This document shows, in pieces, positions 36,024 through 45,549 of a DNA stretch of 64,000 nucleotides. Made by a program: the position numbers and the translations under genes. The notes below the pieces were generated by a model that had not been told where the DNA came from, ran no database searches, and saw nothing but the letters and a program-made list of their open reading frames with translations. The DNA is from Pseudomonas panipatensis. Its GTDB lineage: Bacteria; Pseudomonadota; Gammaproteobacteria; Pseudomonadales; Pseudomonadaceae. Every line of letters starts with the position of its first letter. The stretch's first letter is position 1. Location of the stretch: NCBI RefSeq assembly GCF_900099785.1, contig NZ_FNDS01000009.1, forward strand, positions 186,001 through 250,000, given 5' to 3'.

Positions 36024-37166
36024 ATGGGCAGTGTGCGTGCAATGGGGTGGGTCGGCGTCGTGGTAGCGGCCTTGGGGTTGGTGGGCTGTGGCCCTGAAGA
36101 GGCGCAACAGGCGTCGGCCGAGGTGCCGCGCCCGGTGGGCGTGGTGACGGTGATCGCCGAGCCGCTGGTGCTCACCGCGGAATTGCCCGGGCGGATCGAG
36201 CCCATGCGGGTCGCCGAAGTGCGCGCGCGGGTCGCCGGTATCGTGCTGAAGAAGCGCTTCGAGGAAGGCGCCGACGTCAAGGCGGGCGAGCTGTTGTTCC
36301 AGATCGACCCGGCACCGCTCAAGGCTGCCGTGTCCCGCGCCGAGGGTGAACTGGCGCGTGCCCAGGCCGCGCTGTACGAAGCCCAGGCTCGGGTGAAGCG
36401 CTATGCGCCGCTGGTGAAGATCGAGGCGGTCAGCCAGCAGGACTTCGACAGCGCCACGGCCGACATGCGCAGTGCGCAGGCCGCTACCCGTTCGGCCGAG
36501 GCCGACCTGGAAACCGCCCGCTTGAACCTGGGCTATGCCTCGGTCACCGCTCCGATTTCCGGGCGTATCGGTCGTGCGCAGGTCACCGAAGGTGCGCTGG
36601 TCGGTCAGGGCGAGGCCACGCTGATGGCGCGCATCCAGCAACTCGATCCGATCTATGCCGACTTCACCCAGCCTGTAGCCGACGCCTTGCGCCTGCGTGA
36701 AACGCTCAGCCAGGGTGGGCTGTCGGCCGGCGATCGCAATGCGCTGACGATCCGCGTCGAGGGCACCCAGTACGAACGACAGGGCTCTCTGCAGTTCACC
36801 GACGTGTCGGTGGATCGCGGCACTGGCCAGGTCGCCCTGCGCGGCAAGTTTGCCAATCCCGACGGTGTGTTGCTGCCTGGCATGTACGTGCGCGTTCGGG
36901 CGCCGCAGGGCACCGATAGCCAAGCCATCCTGGTCCCGCAACGTGCCGTGCAGCGAGCCAGCGATGGCAGTGCGGGCGTGCTGGTTGTGGGCGAGGGCGA
37001 GCGCGTCGAACTGCGCCCGGTGAAGACCGGCGTGATGCAGGACTCGCGCTGGCAGATCAGTGAAGGGTTGAAGGCGGGCGACCGCGTTGTCGTCGGAGGC
37101 CTGGCCGGCTTGCAGCCTGGCGCCCTGGTCGTGTCGCACCCTGAGCAACAGGCGTCGCGCCAGTAG
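36024..37166 (+). CDS. RND efflux periplasmic adaptor (MexA/AcrA-like)
   Basis: A 380-residue membrane-fusion protein. The lipobox LGLVGCG near residue 22 anchors it to the inner membrane. A lipoyl-like half (VRARVAGIVLKKRFEEGADVKAGELLFQIDP) is followed by a helical hairpin (EGELARAQAALYEAQARVKRYAPLVK), the second lipoyl half (APISGRIGRAQVTEGALVG) and beta-barrel. It is the first gene of a three-gene tripartite pump operon, 27 bases before the transporter. Confidence 0.92.
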   Translation: MGSVRAMGWVGVVVAALGLVGCGPEEAQQASAEVPRPVGVVTVIAEPLVLTAELPGRIEPMRVAEVRARVAGIVLKKRFEEGADVKAGELLFQIDPAPLKAAVSRAEGELARAQAALYEAQARVKRYAPLVKIEAVSQQDFDSATADMRSAQAATRSAEADLETARLNLGYASVTAPISGRIGRAQVTEGALVGQGEATLMARIQQLDPIYADFTQPVADALRLRETLSQGGLSAGDRNALTIRVEGTQYERQGSLQFTDVSVDRGTGQVALRGKFANPDGVLLPGMYVRVRAPQGTDSQAILVPQRAVQRASDGSAGVLVVGEGERVELRPVKTGVMQDSRWQISEGLKAGDRVVVGGLAGLQPGALVVSHPEQQASRQ

Positions 37167-37193
37167 CGCCGGTTTCGCCGCGAGGAATCTTCA

Positions 37194-40100
37194 ATGTCCG
37201 AGTTCTTCATCAAGCGCCCGAATTTTGCCTGGGTCGTGGCGCTGTTCATTTCCCTGGCCGGCCTGCTGGTCATTCCGCTGCTGCCAGTCGCGCAGTACCC
37301 CAACGTCGCACCGCCGCAGATCACCATTACTGCGACCTATCCCGGCGCCTCTGCAAAGGTGCTGGTGGATTCGGTCACCAGCGTGGTTGAGGAGTCGCTC
37401 AACGGTGCCAAGGGTCTCCTGTATTTCGAGTCGACCAGCAACTCCAACGGCATCGCCGAGGTGGTTGTCACCTTCCAGCCCGGCACCGATCCGCAGTTGG
37501 CTCAGGTCGACGTACAAAATCGCCTGAAGAAGGCCGAGGCACGCATGCCGCAAGCCGTGCTCACCCAAGGCATGGAGGTCGAGCAGACCAGCGCCGGCTT
37601 CTTGCTGATCTACGCGCTCAGCTACAAGGACGGCGCGAAGCACGACGACACCACGCTGCTCGGTGACTACGCCGCACGCAACATCAACAATGAGCTGCGT
37701 CGTGTTCCCGGTGTCGGCAAGCTGCAGTTCTTCTCCTCCGAAGCGGCCATGCGGGTCTGGATCGACCCGCAGAAGCTGGTGGGCTTCGGACTGTCTATCG
37801 ATGACGTGAGCAACGCGATTCGCGGCCAGAACGTGCAGGTGCCGGCCGGCAGTTTCGGCAGCTCGCCCGGCAGCGCCCAGCAGGAGCTAACCGCGACCCT
37901 GGCGGTGAAGGGCTCGCTGGATGACCCGGAGGAGTTCGGCCGCATTGTCCTGCGTGCCAATGGTGATGGTTCGGTGGTGCGCCTCGCGGACGTTGCGCGC
38001 GTGGAAGTCGGCAGCGAGAGCTACAACTTCTCCTCGCGGCTGAACGGCAAGCCGGCGGTGGCTGGTGCAGTGCAGCTGTCACCGGGCGCCAACGCCATCC
38101 AGACCGCCGAGGCGGTGAAGCATCGTCTGGACGAGCTGTCGGCGAACTTCCCGAGCGATGTGGAGTATTCCGTTCCCTACGACACTTCCCGCTTCGTCGA
38201 CGTCGCCATCGAGAAGGTGCTGCACACCCTGGCCGAGGCCATGGTGTTGGTGTTCATGGTGATGTTCCTGTTCCTGCAGAACGTGCGCTACACGCTGATC
38301 CCGGCGATCGTGGTGCCGGTGTGCCTGCTCGGCACTCTGACGGTGATGTACCTGCTGGGCTTCTCGGTGAACATGATGACCATGTTCGGCATGGTGCTGG
38401 CCATCGGCATCCTGGTGGACGATGCCATCGTGGTGGTGGAGAACGTCGAGCGGATCATGGCAGAGGAGGGGCTGTCGCCGGCGGCGGCCACGGTCAAGGC
38501 GATGGGGCAGGTGTCCGGCGCCATCATCGGCATCACCCTGGTGCTCTCGGCGGTGTTCCTGCCTCTGGCCTTCATGGCCGGCTCGGTCGGCGTCATCTAC
38601 AAGCAATTCTCGCTGTCGCTGGCGGTGTCGATCCTGTTCTCCGGCTTCCTCGCCCTGACCTTCACCCCGGCGTTGTGCGCCACTCTGCTTAAGCCGATTG
38701 CCCACGGGCACCATGAGAAACGCGGCTTCTTCGGCGCCTTCAACCGCGCCTTCGCTAGCCTCACGCAGCGCTATAGCTGGCTGAACAGCGGGCTGGTGCA
38801 ACGCTCCGGGCGCGTGATGCTGGTCTATGCCGGTGTGCTGGCGCTGCTCGGCTACACCTATCTGCGCGTTCCGGAAGCCTTTGTCCCGGCGGAAGACCTC
38901 GGCTACACCATCGTGGACATCCAGCTGCCGCCAGGCGCCACCCGGGAGCGCACCAACGCGACCGGCCAGGAGCTGGAGCGCTTCCTGCAGTCGCGCAAGG
39001 CAGTCGACTCGTCCTTCCTGGTGATGGGTTTCAGCTTCTCCGGCATGGGAGAGAACGCCGCGCTGGCTTTCCCGACCCTGAAGGACTGGTCCGTGCGCGG
39101 CAAGGAGCAATCCGCCGAGGCGGAAGCGACTGCGATCAACGCGCACTTCGCCGCGCTCGACGACGGCGCAATCATGGCGGTGTCGCCGCCGCCCATCGAC
39201 GGCCTAGGCAATTCCGGTGGTTTCGCCCTGCGCCTGCAGGACCGCGCCGGTCTCGGCCGCAAAGCCCTGCTGGCCGCCCGCGACCAGTTGCTGGAACAGG
39301 CCAGCCACAACCCGAAGATCCTCTACGCGGTGATGGAGGGGTTGGCCGAGGCGCCGCAGCTGCGCCTGGAAATCGACCGCGACAAGGCACGCACCCTAGG
39401 CGTGAGCTTCGAGTCGATCAGCAGCGCGCTGTCTACGGCTTTCGGCTCGGCGGTGATCAACGACTTCACCAACGCCGGCCGCCAGCAGCGTGTCGTGGTG
39501 CAGGCGGAGCAGGGCGCGCGGATGACGCCGGAAAGTGTGCTGCAGCTGTACGTGCCCAACGTCAGCGGCGAGCTGGTGCCGCTCAGCGCCTTCGTCAGCA
39601 CCCGTTGGGAGGAGGGGCCGATGCAGCTGGTGCGCTACAACGGCTACCCGTCGATCCGCATCTCCGGCGATGCCATGTATGGCACGAGCACGGGCGAAGC
39701 CATGGCCGAGATGGAGCGTCTGGCATCGCAGCTGCCGGCCGGTATCAGCTACGAATGGACCGGCCTGTCGTACCAGGAGAAGGTCGCCAGTGGCCAGGCG
39801 GCGCAACTGTTCGCCCTGGCCATCCTGGTGGTGTTCCTCTTGCTCGTGGCCCTCTACGAGAGCTGGGCGATCCCGCTGACCGTAATGCTGATTGTGCCCA
39901 TCGGCGCGTTGGGTGCGGTGCTGGCCGTGATTGTGGTCGGCCTGCCCAACGACGTTTACTTCAAGGTCGGCCTGATCACCATCATTGGCCTCGCGGCGAA
40001 GAACGCCATCCTCATCGTCGAGTTCGCCAAGGAACTCTGGGAAAAGGGCTACGGCCTGCGCGAGGCCGCCGTCGAGGCCGCGCGCCTGCGATTCCGCCCA

Positions 40101-40325
40101 ATCGTGATGACTTCTGTGGCCTTCATCCTTGGTGTTGTGCCCCTGGCGATCGCTACCGGCGCCGGCGCGGCCAGCCAGCGCGCAATCGGTACCGGCGTCA
40201 TAGGCGGGATGCTCAGCGCCACCTTGCTTGGCGTGGTCTTCGTGCCCGTCTGCTTCGTCTGGGTGTTGTCGCTGCTGCGGCGTAAGCCCGCCCCCGTGGA
40301 ACAACCGGCGCTGCCCCAGGAGTGA
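37194..40325 (+). CDS. RND multidrug efflux transporter (HAE1 family)
   Basis: A 1043-residue proton-driven pump with 12 helices and two periplasmic loops, MexB/AcrB-like in length. It starts MSEFFIKRPNFAWVVALFI; the proton-relay Asp pair is in GILVDDAIVVVENVERIM, and Lys in GLAAKNAILIVEFAK. I cannot assign it to a named Mex pump. RBS GAGGAA precedes the ATG. The outer-membrane gene follows at once, with the stop inside its ribosome-binding region. Confidence 0.94.
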   Translation: MSEFFIKRPNFAWVVALFISLAGLLVIPLLPVAQYPNVAPPQITITATYPGASAKVLVDSVTSVVEESLNGAKGLLYFESTSNSNGIAEVVVTFQPGTDPQLAQVDVQNRLKKAEARMPQAVLTQGMEVEQTSAGFLLIYALSYKDGAKHDDTTLLGDYAARNINNELRRVPGVGKLQFFSSEAAMRVWIDPQKLVGFGLSIDDVSNAIRGQNVQVPAGSFGSSPGSAQQELTATLAVKGSLDDPEEFGRIVLRANGDGSVVRLADVARVEVGSESYNFSSRLNGKPAVAGAVQLSPGANAIQTAEAVKHRLDELSANFPSDVEYSVPYDTSRFVDVAIEKVLHTLAEAMVLVFMVMFLFLQNVRYTLIPAIVVPVCLLGTLTVMYLLGFSVNMMTMFGMVLAIGILVDDAIVVVENVERIMAEEGLSPAAATVKAMGQVSGAIIGITLVLSAVFLPLAFMAGSVGVIYKQFSLSLAVSILFSGFLALTFTPALCATLLKPIAHGHHEKRGFFGAFNRAFASLTQRYSWLNSGLVQRSGRVMLVYAGVLALLGYTYLRVPEAFVPAEDLGYTIVDIQLPPGATRERTNATGQELERFLQSRKAVDSSFLVMGFSFSGMGENAALAFPTLKDWSVRGKEQSAEAEATAINAHFAALDDGAIMAVSPPPIDGLGNSGGFALRLQDRAGLGRKALLAARDQLLEQASHNPKILYAVMEGLAEAPQLRLEIDRDKARTLGVSFESISSALSTAFGSAVINDFTNAGRQQRVVVQAEQGARMTPESVLQLYVPNVSGELVPLSAFVSTRWEEGPMQLVRYNGYPSIRISGDAMYGTSTGEAMAEMERLASQLPAGISYEWTGLSYQEKVASGQAAQLFALAILVVFLLLVALYESWAIPLTVMLIVPIGALGAVLAVIVVGLPNDVYFKVGLITIIGLAAKNAILIVEFAKELWEKGYGLREAAVEAARLRFRPIVMTSVAFILGVVPLAIATGAGAASQRAIGTGVIGGMLSATLLGVVFVPVCFVWVLSLLRRKPAPVEQPALPQE

Positions 40326-40330
40326 TCTGC

Positions 40331-41767
40331 ATGCGTACTCAACTCTTCGCCATTCCCACCCTTCTACTGGCCGTAGCGCTGGGCGGCTGCTCCTTGGCCC
40401 CGACTTACGAGCGGCCCGAAGCGCCAGTGCCGGCTAACTGGAAGATAGGTGCCGCGCAATGTTGCCGCACGGTGAATGAACTGGATTGGCAGAGCTTCAT
40501 TGTCGATCCCGACTTGCGCCGGCTGGCGGGTACTGCCCTTGAGAACAATCGCCCGTTGCGCCAGACCCTGCTCGACGTCGAACAGGCCCGCGCGCTGTAT
40601 CGCATACAGCGCGCCGATCGCGTGCCCGGGTTGGACGGCAGCGCCACGGGTAATCGCCAGCGCCTGCCGGCCGATCTATCCACCAATGGCTCGGCGGTTT
40701 CCAGCAACTACCAGGTCGGCCTTGCGCTGCCGGAATATGAGCTGGACCTGTTCGGCCGAGTGAAGAGCCTAAGTGATTCGGCGCTGCAGCAATTCCTCGC
40801 TTCTGAGGAGAGCGCGCGTGGAGCGCGGCTGGCGCTGGTGGCCGAAGTCAGCCAGGCCTACCTGAGTTACGACAGTGCCCAACGACGCTTGGCGTTGACG
40901 CAGCAGACGCTGGCGAGTCGGGAGGACTCGCTGGCACTGATCGGTAAGCGGCGTACGGCTGGCGCGGCAACCGCGCTGGATTACCAGGAAGCACTGGGGC
41001 TGGTTGAGCAGTCGCGCGCCGAACAGGAGAGCAACCTGCGACAGAAGCAGCAAGCGTTCAACGCGCTGGTCCTGCTGCTTGGGACCAAGGATGCGGCGAA
41101 GCAGATTCCACAGACGCCACAGGCTAAGCTCATGTTGCTGCAGGACGTTGCCCCGGGCACCAGTTCGGAGCTGATCGAACGTCGGCCAGACATCCTCGCC
41201 GCCGAGCATTTGCTACAGGCACGCAATGCCGACATAGGCGCGGCTCGTGCGGCGTTCTTCCCGCGAATCAGTCTGACCGGCACCTTCGGTACTTCCAGCG
41301 CCGAGTTGTCCGGTCTGTTCGATGGCGGCTCGCGCTCCTGGAGCTTCGTGCCGAGCCTTTCGCTGCCGCTGTTCGATGCAGGGCGCAACCAGGCCTCCCT
41401 GGACCTGGCCGAAGTCCGCAAGGACTCGGCCGTGGCAGCGTACGAGGGCAGCATCCAGACCGCGTTCCGCGAAGTGGCGGATGCTCTTGCCGCTAGCGAT
41501 ACCTTGCGCCGCGAAGAAGTTGCCCGCCGGGCTCTGGCCGATACCAGTGGCGAGGCGCTGAAGTTGGCCAAAGCGCGTTACGAGGGCGGCGTCGACAGTC
41601 ACCTGCGCTACCTAGACGCGCAGCGCAGCAGCTTCGTCAACGAGGCGGCGTACATCGAGACCAGCACTCAGCGGCAGATCGCTCTGGTCGACCTGTTCCG
41701 CGCGCTGGGCGGTGGTTGGCAGAAGGCAGATACCACTTCGTCAGCACTGCAGCAGGCAGCTCGCTGA
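40331..41767 (+). CDS. outer-membrane efflux lipoprotein (OprM/NodT type)
   Basis: A 478-residue TolC-like channel. The signal ends in lipobox VALGGC, then SLAPTYERPEAPVPANWK typical of OprM proteins. Two repeated helical halves follow (LRQTLLDVEQARALYRIQRADRVPG; RRPDILAAEHLLQARNADIGAARAAFFP). The ATG at 40331 has AGGAG eight bases upstream, overlapping the stop of the transporter; a GTG at 40322 is less likely. Confidence 0.92.
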   Translation: MRTQLFAIPTLLLAVALGGCSLAPTYERPEAPVPANWKIGAAQCCRTVNELDWQSFIVDPDLRRLAGTALENNRPLRQTLLDVEQARALYRIQRADRVPGLDGSATGNRQRLPADLSTNGSAVSSNYQVGLALPEYELDLFGRVKSLSDSALQQFLASEESARGARLALVAEVSQAYLSYDSAQRRLALTQQTLASREDSLALIGKRRTAGAATALDYQEALGLVEQSRAEQESNLRQKQQAFNALVLLLGTKDAAKQIPQTPQAKLMLLQDVAPGTSSELIERRPDILAAEHLLQARNADIGAARAAFFPRISLTGTFGTSSAELSGLFDGGSRSWSFVPSLSLPLFDAGRNQASLDLAEVRKDSAVAAYEGSIQTAFREVADALAASDTLRREEVARRALADTSGEALKLAKARYEGGVDSHLRYLDAQRSSFVNEAAYIETSTQRQIALVDLFRALGGGWQKADTTSSALQQAAR

Positions 41768-41796
41768 ATTGCAAATTACCGGGGTATTCAGAGCCC

Positions 41797-41826
41797 CTTC
41801 GCCAGATTTTGTGCAGTCTGGCGAGG
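41797..41826 (+). terminator. hairpin after the pump operon
   Basis: CGCCAGA at 41800-41806 pairs with TCTGGCG at 41817-41823 and the stem extends by about three pairs. No T-run follows, so it is a weak intrinsic terminator or a stability hairpin, 30 bases past the outer-membrane gene. Confidence 0.4.
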
Positions 41827-41881
41827 GAAGCAGGCAGGTAATCGGCTTACCACCACAACCATGAACAGAAGGGGGAAAACC

Positions 41882-42952
41882 ATGTCGCTGACAGATCAAA
41901 CGATGGGCGTCCGCGAGGGCGAGGAGCTGGAGGTAGTTCTGATCGACCCGTACCTAAAGGCACACATTCCGGGGCTCGCCGGTACTCCGCGCATCAGCCA
42001 GTTCCCCGGTGGCGCCTCGAACCTGACCTACCTGTTGGAATACTTCAGTCACGAGCTAGTGTTGCGTCGACCGCCGTTCGGCCACAAGGCCAAGTCGGCA
42101 CACGACATGGGCCGCGAATATCGGATCCTCAATCGGCTCAATTCCGGCTTCCCCTACTGCCCGAAGGCCTACGTGCACTGCACCGATGAGTCGGTGATCG
42201 GCGCCGAGTTCTACGTCATGGAGCGGGTCAAGGGCATCATCCTGCGCGCCGACCTGCCGCCGGAGTTTAAGCTCGACGAGCAACAGACCAATCAGCTGTG
42301 CAGGAACTTTGTCGACCGCCTGGTGGAACTGCACAACGTCGATTACGCCGCCTGCGGGCTGGCTGATCTGGGCAAAGCTGACGGTTATGTGAGACGCCAA
42401 ATTGAAGGTTGGATCGACCGTTACGAGAAGGCCATCACCTCCGACGCGCCGAGCTGGGCGCCGGTCAAGGCCTGGCTGCGCGAGAAGATGCCGGCCGACC
42501 ACCACAAGCCGGGTATCGTCCACAACGACTACCGCTTCGACAACGTCATCCTCGACCCGAACGACCCGATGCGCATCATCGGCGTGCTGGACTGGGAACT
42601 GACCACCATCGGCGACCCGCTGATGGACCTGGGCAACACCCTGGCCTACTGGGTCCAGGACGATGATCCCGATCCCATGCATCTGATCCGCCGCCAGCCC
42701 AGCCACCTGCCGGGCATGCTGACCCGCCAGCAGTTCGCCGACTACTACGCCGAGCGCGCCGGCCTGCCGCCGATCGACAACCTCGACTTCTACTACACCT
42801 ACGGCCTGTTCCGCCTGGCCGGCATCGTGCAGCAGATCTACTACCGCTTCTTCCACGGCCAGACCCAGGACAAGCGCTTCGCCCAGTTCATCCAGATGAA
42901 CCGGTTGTTGGAGCAGGCGAGCCTGCAGGTCATCGAGCGTTCATCTCTCTGA
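41882..42952 (+). CDS. aminoglycoside-phosphotransferase-fold kinase (ACAD11 N-domain-like)
   Basis: A 356-residue APH-fold protein. Motifs: FPGGASNLTYLLEY (nucleotide loop), LVLRRPPFG, HNDYRFDNVILD (catalytic Asp and metal Asn) and GVLDWELTTIGDPLMDLG. This subgroup matches the kinase half of ACAD11, which phosphorylates 4-hydroxyacyl-CoA for beta-oxidation, and often neighbours acyl-CoA dehydrogenase genes. The ATG at 41882 has AAGGGGG close upstream; an ATG at 41861 is less likely. It is the left edge of the catabolic cluster and convergent with a TetR gene. Confidence 0.85.
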   Translation: MSLTDQTMGVREGEELEVVLIDPYLKAHIPGLAGTPRISQFPGGASNLTYLLEYFSHELVLRRPPFGHKAKSAHDMGREYRILNRLNSGFPYCPKAYVHCTDESVIGAEFYVMERVKGIILRADLPPEFKLDEQQTNQLCRNFVDRLVELHNVDYAACGLADLGKADGYVRRQIEGWIDRYEKAITSDAPSWAPVKAWLREKMPADHHKPGIVHNDYRFDNVILDPNDPMRIIGVLDWELTTIGDPLMDLGNTLAYWVQDDDPDPMHLIRRQPSHLPGMLTRQQFADYYAERAGLPPIDNLDFYYTYGLFRLAGIVQQIYYRFFHGQTQDKRFAQFIQMNRLLEQASLQVIERSSL

Positions 42953-42971
42953 CTGCGTAGGCAGTAGGAGC

Positions 42972-43001
42972 ACGACGGGGACCCGTAGGTCCCTTCGTCG
43001 T
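42972..43001. terminator. hairpin between convergent kinase and TetR genes
   Basis: ACGACGGGGACC at 42972-42983 pairs well with GGTCCCTTCGTCGT at 42988-43001. It lies between the two convergent stops and can serve both strands; T-runs are short. Confidence 0.5.
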
Positions 43002-43032
43002 CTTCAGGCTCGATCAGTGTCGACGAGGTTGG

Positions 43033-43650
43033 CTAGTTGGTGGCACGCAGCAGGGCAGCTTGGTGTGTGAGCTGGCTCGTAACGAGCATGGCCAGTGCTT
43101 CGCAGGCTGTCTCGGTTTCGATTCGTAGACGCGCATCGTCTCGATGGGCGCTCCAGGCGATAACCAGGCCATCGACCAATTGGACTAGCAGGCGGCTGAT
43201 GACGCCAAGAGAGGCCTCGTCGAGCTGAACGCCAACGGAACGTTCTATGGCTTGTTTCGCCGCTTCGATGGCTTCGGCGTAGATCTTTGCCGCCATCTCG
43301 GGGGCGTTGCGATTGGCCCAGTTGAAGAGGTCGTACTGGGCCACGGCGGCATTGGGGTGGGTGATGAACCAGTGAATTAGATGGCGCAGCAGGCCTGTCG
43401 ATGTCTCCACCACCGTGGTACCGGCCGGCACGTTCTCCAGGGCTTGCTGGGGCAGGGTGAAGAGCGTTTCGAAGACTGCGTAGAACAGGTCTTCCTTGGT
43501 ATGAAACAGGTAGTGGAGCGAGGCCAGGGGGCAACCCGCAGCCGTAGCGATGCGCCGGGTAGTCGCATTGGCGACCCCATGCTCTGCGATCACTTTGATG
43601 GTGGCTTCGACGAAATCCTGTCTGCGCAGTTCCGCGCCCACTCTGGCCAT
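43033..43650 (-). CDS. TetR-family regulator, candidate regulator of the catabolic cluster
   Basis: A 205-residue TetR protein: IKVIAEHGVANATTRRIATAAGCPLASLHYLFHTKEDLFYAV is the DNA-binding domain (residues 18-60). The ligand domain contains an unusual TTVVETSTGLLRHLIHWF segment. The ATG at 43650 has AAGGAGA ten bases upstream; a TTG two codons earlier is possible. It is divergent from the DUF1329 operon, and two copies of the cluster's operator-like motif lie in the shared upstream region, so it is the prime candidate to bind them. Confidence 0.85.
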   Translation of the reverse strand: MARVGAELRRQDFVEATIKVIAEHGVANATTRRIATAAGCPLASLHYLFHTKEDLFYAVFETLFTLPQQALENVPAGTTVVETSTGLLRHLIHWFITHPNAAVAQYDLFNWANRNAPEMAAKIYAEAIEAAKQAIERSVGVQLDEASLGVISRLLVQLVDGLVIAWSAHRDDARLRIETETACEALAMLVTSQLTHQAALLRATN

Positions 43651-43829
43651 AGCCAAGCTGTCTCCTTGATGTCAGCCCCGCGTTCGACGTGATCCTGCGC
43701 GTCAACGCTGGCGGATGCTACCTCATGCTCATTGGCGTCGTCATTCGGCAAAGGAGGGCACCAGGGACTGATCACAGAAGCGCCCTTCGCGCGGTGCGCA
43801 CGAAGTTGAAACTGTTAGTGATTATTTCG

Positions 43830-43850
43830 GTAACATGTGTTCCGTAAATT
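43830..43850 (+). promoter_or_regulatory. operator-like motif, copy 1
   Basis: A 21-base site with core TAAC, two bases, GTGTT, then CCGTAAATT. The core is identical to copies at 43953, 54860 and 56057. It lies 180 bases upstream of the TetR gene. Confidence 0.65.
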
Positions 43851-43952
43851 CTCATGTTGGTGCACGCACGTGCTGCCTGTTGGTGCAATTCGGGTGAGGA
43901 AGTAGCGACACGCTCAGCTATGTAAATCCGCAAATAGTTGAAAATAAAGGAG

Positions 43953-43973
43953 ATAACAAGTGTTCTGTAAAAT
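43953..43973 (+). promoter_or_regulatory. operator-like motif, copy 2
   Basis: Core TAAC-AA-GTGTT followed by CTGTAAAAT, 129 bases upstream of the DUF1329 gene. It differs from copy 4 at four of 21 positions. Confidence 0.7.
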
Positions 43974-43989
43974 GGCATGTGCCTTGCTT

Positions 43990-44027
43990 TGATCAAATGA
44001 CTTGGTCAATTGATCAGGTCATTTGAT
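43990..44027. repeat. nested TGATCA inverted repeats upstream of DUF1329 gene
   Basis: ATCAAATGAC at 43992-44001 pairs exactly with GTCATTTGAT at 44018-44027; TGATCAA at 43990-43996 also mirrors TTGATCA at 44010-44016. It may form a hairpin in the leader or bind a second regulator. Confidence 0.55.
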
Positions 44028-44101
44028 TAGGTGGCGTGCCGCAGTCCGAAGTTCCCCTCGGGTAGAGCTAGCCACCGGTTGAGGCCCATGAGGAACTTCC
44101 G

Positions 44102-45526
44102 ATGAAAGAAGTGATTGAGCGTCCATCCGCCGGTGAATCCAGTGGCAATGGAATCAGAAATCTGATCGCGGCCGTGGTGGCATCGGCTGCCATCTGTTCG
44201 GTTCACGCTGCGGAAAAGGACGCCGCATTGCTGGGTACCAAACTGACCCCTTTGGGCGGTGAAGTTGCGGCCAACGCTGATGGCAGCATTCCCGCCTGGA
44301 CGCCGCCCGGTCCGCAGGGGGGCGACTGGAGCTACGGCCAGGTGCGCGGCCAGCATTGGAAGTTCAAGGGCGACAAGCCGCTGTACAGCATCACTGCCAG
44401 CAATGTCTCGCAGTACGAGAGCAAGCTTTCCCCTGGGCAGCTGGAGCTGTTCAAGAAGATTCCGGGTTACCGCATGGATGTTTACCCAACCCGCCGCAGC
44501 TGCGGCGTCCCGGACTTCGTGGCCCAGAACACGCGCAAGAACGTAGGCACCGCCACGCTGGATGGTTCCGGACTGGTCCTGCAGGAAGCCAGCCTGCCGG
44601 GCGTGCCGTTCCCCATGCCGACTACCGGCGCCGAAGTCATGTGGAACATGAAGATGCGCTATCGCGGCGTCGGGTTCTCCATGCCCAAGGATACGGCCGG
44701 CATCTCGCCGCGTCGGGGCAGTAACGACTGGCTGCACACTTCCCTCGACATGTTCATGTTCACCCCGTGGGGCGGCAAAGGTAGCTCTCCATTCTCCGCG
44801 GCAGATCGTGTGGAAGTGGGTACGTTCTTCTCTTACAACGAGCCGGCGTCGTTTGCCGGGCAGGCTGCGGTATCCATCAGCAAGGCCGGCGAGGAAGCGA
44901 CCACGTACTACTACTTCCCGGGGCAGCGCCGAGTCCGCCGCATGCCGTCGTACTCCTACGACGCACCTCAGATCGGCCTCGACAATCAGTACACCGTCGA
45001 TGAGACCAACATCTTCTACGGCCCGCTGGACCGCTTTGACTGGAAGCTGCTGGGCAAGAAGGAAATGCTGGTGCCCTACAACGCATTCGGTGCTTATGAC
45101 ACCTCGGCGAAACTCGAGGACGTAGCCAAGCGCGACTTCATTGCGCCCGAATATCGTCGCTACGAACTGCATCGCGTTTGGGTCGTCGAGGCCACTGTCC
45201 GTGAAGGCATGCGCCACCAGGAGCCGAAGCGGCTGTTCTACGTCGATGAAGACAGTTGGAACGGTCTGATGGCGGTCGACTACGACAAGCAGGGGCAGAT
45301 CTGGAAGGTTCGCGAGGGCTTCACCATTCCGGTCTACGAGACTGGCAGCTGCGATATGGAAGCCTCCGTGCAATTCAACATGATCGATGGCCGTTACGCC
45401 TACGACATGACCTCCATCGGCGCCGGCAAGGACGACCACCGCTGGCTGACTGAGAGCGCTGGAAATCCGCGCCTGAAGCCTGACTTCTACACCTCCGACA
45501 ACCTGCGCGCGATCAGCGAGCGCTAA
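44102..45526 (+). CDS. DUF1329 outer-membrane/periplasmic protein
   Basis: A 474-residue exported protein; residues about 19-36 (IRNLIAAVVASAAICSVHAA) form the signal. Typical DUF1329 stretches follow: LTPLGGEVAANADGSIPAWT, MWNMKMRYRG, YYFPGQRRVRRMPSYSYDAPQ. The fold is LolA/LolB-like, so a lipid- or hydrophobe-carrying role is plausible. It is the first gene of a four-gene operon with DUF1302, MMPL and YCF48 proteins, a set often found beside aromatic, terpenoid or steroid catabolism in proteobacteria. GAGGAA precedes the ATG. Confidence 0.88.
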   Translation: MKEVIERPSAGESSGNGIRNLIAAVVASAAICSVHAAEKDAALLGTKLTPLGGEVAANADGSIPAWTPPGPQGGDWSYGQVRGQHWKFKGDKPLYSITASNVSQYESKLSPGQLELFKKIPGYRMDVYPTRRSCGVPDFVAQNTRKNVGTATLDGSGLVLQEASLPGVPFPMPTTGAEVMWNMKMRYRGVGFSMPKDTAGISPRRGSNDWLHTSLDMFMFTPWGGKGSSPFSAADRVEVGTFFSYNEPASFAGQAAVSISKAGEEATTYYYFPGQRRVRRMPSYSYDAPQIGLDNQYTVDETNIFYGPLDRFDWKLLGKKEMLVPYNAFGAYDTSAKLEDVAKRDFIAPEYRRYELHRVWVVEATVREGMRHQEPKRLFYVDEDSWNGLMAVDYDKQGQIWKVREGFTIPVYETGSCDMEASVQFNMIDGRYAYDMTSIGAGKDDHRWLTESAGNPRLKPDFYTSDNLRAISER

Positions 45527-45549
45527 CCAGCAGTCGATCGAGAGCCAAC

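Larger units (their letters stand above)
43651..44101. other. divergent control region of the catabolic cluster
   Basis: No gene. It contains operator-like sites at 43830-43850 and 43953-43973, and a group of TGATCA palindromes at 43990-44027 just before the DUF1329 gene. It is AT-rich compared with the flanks. Confidence 0.55.
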
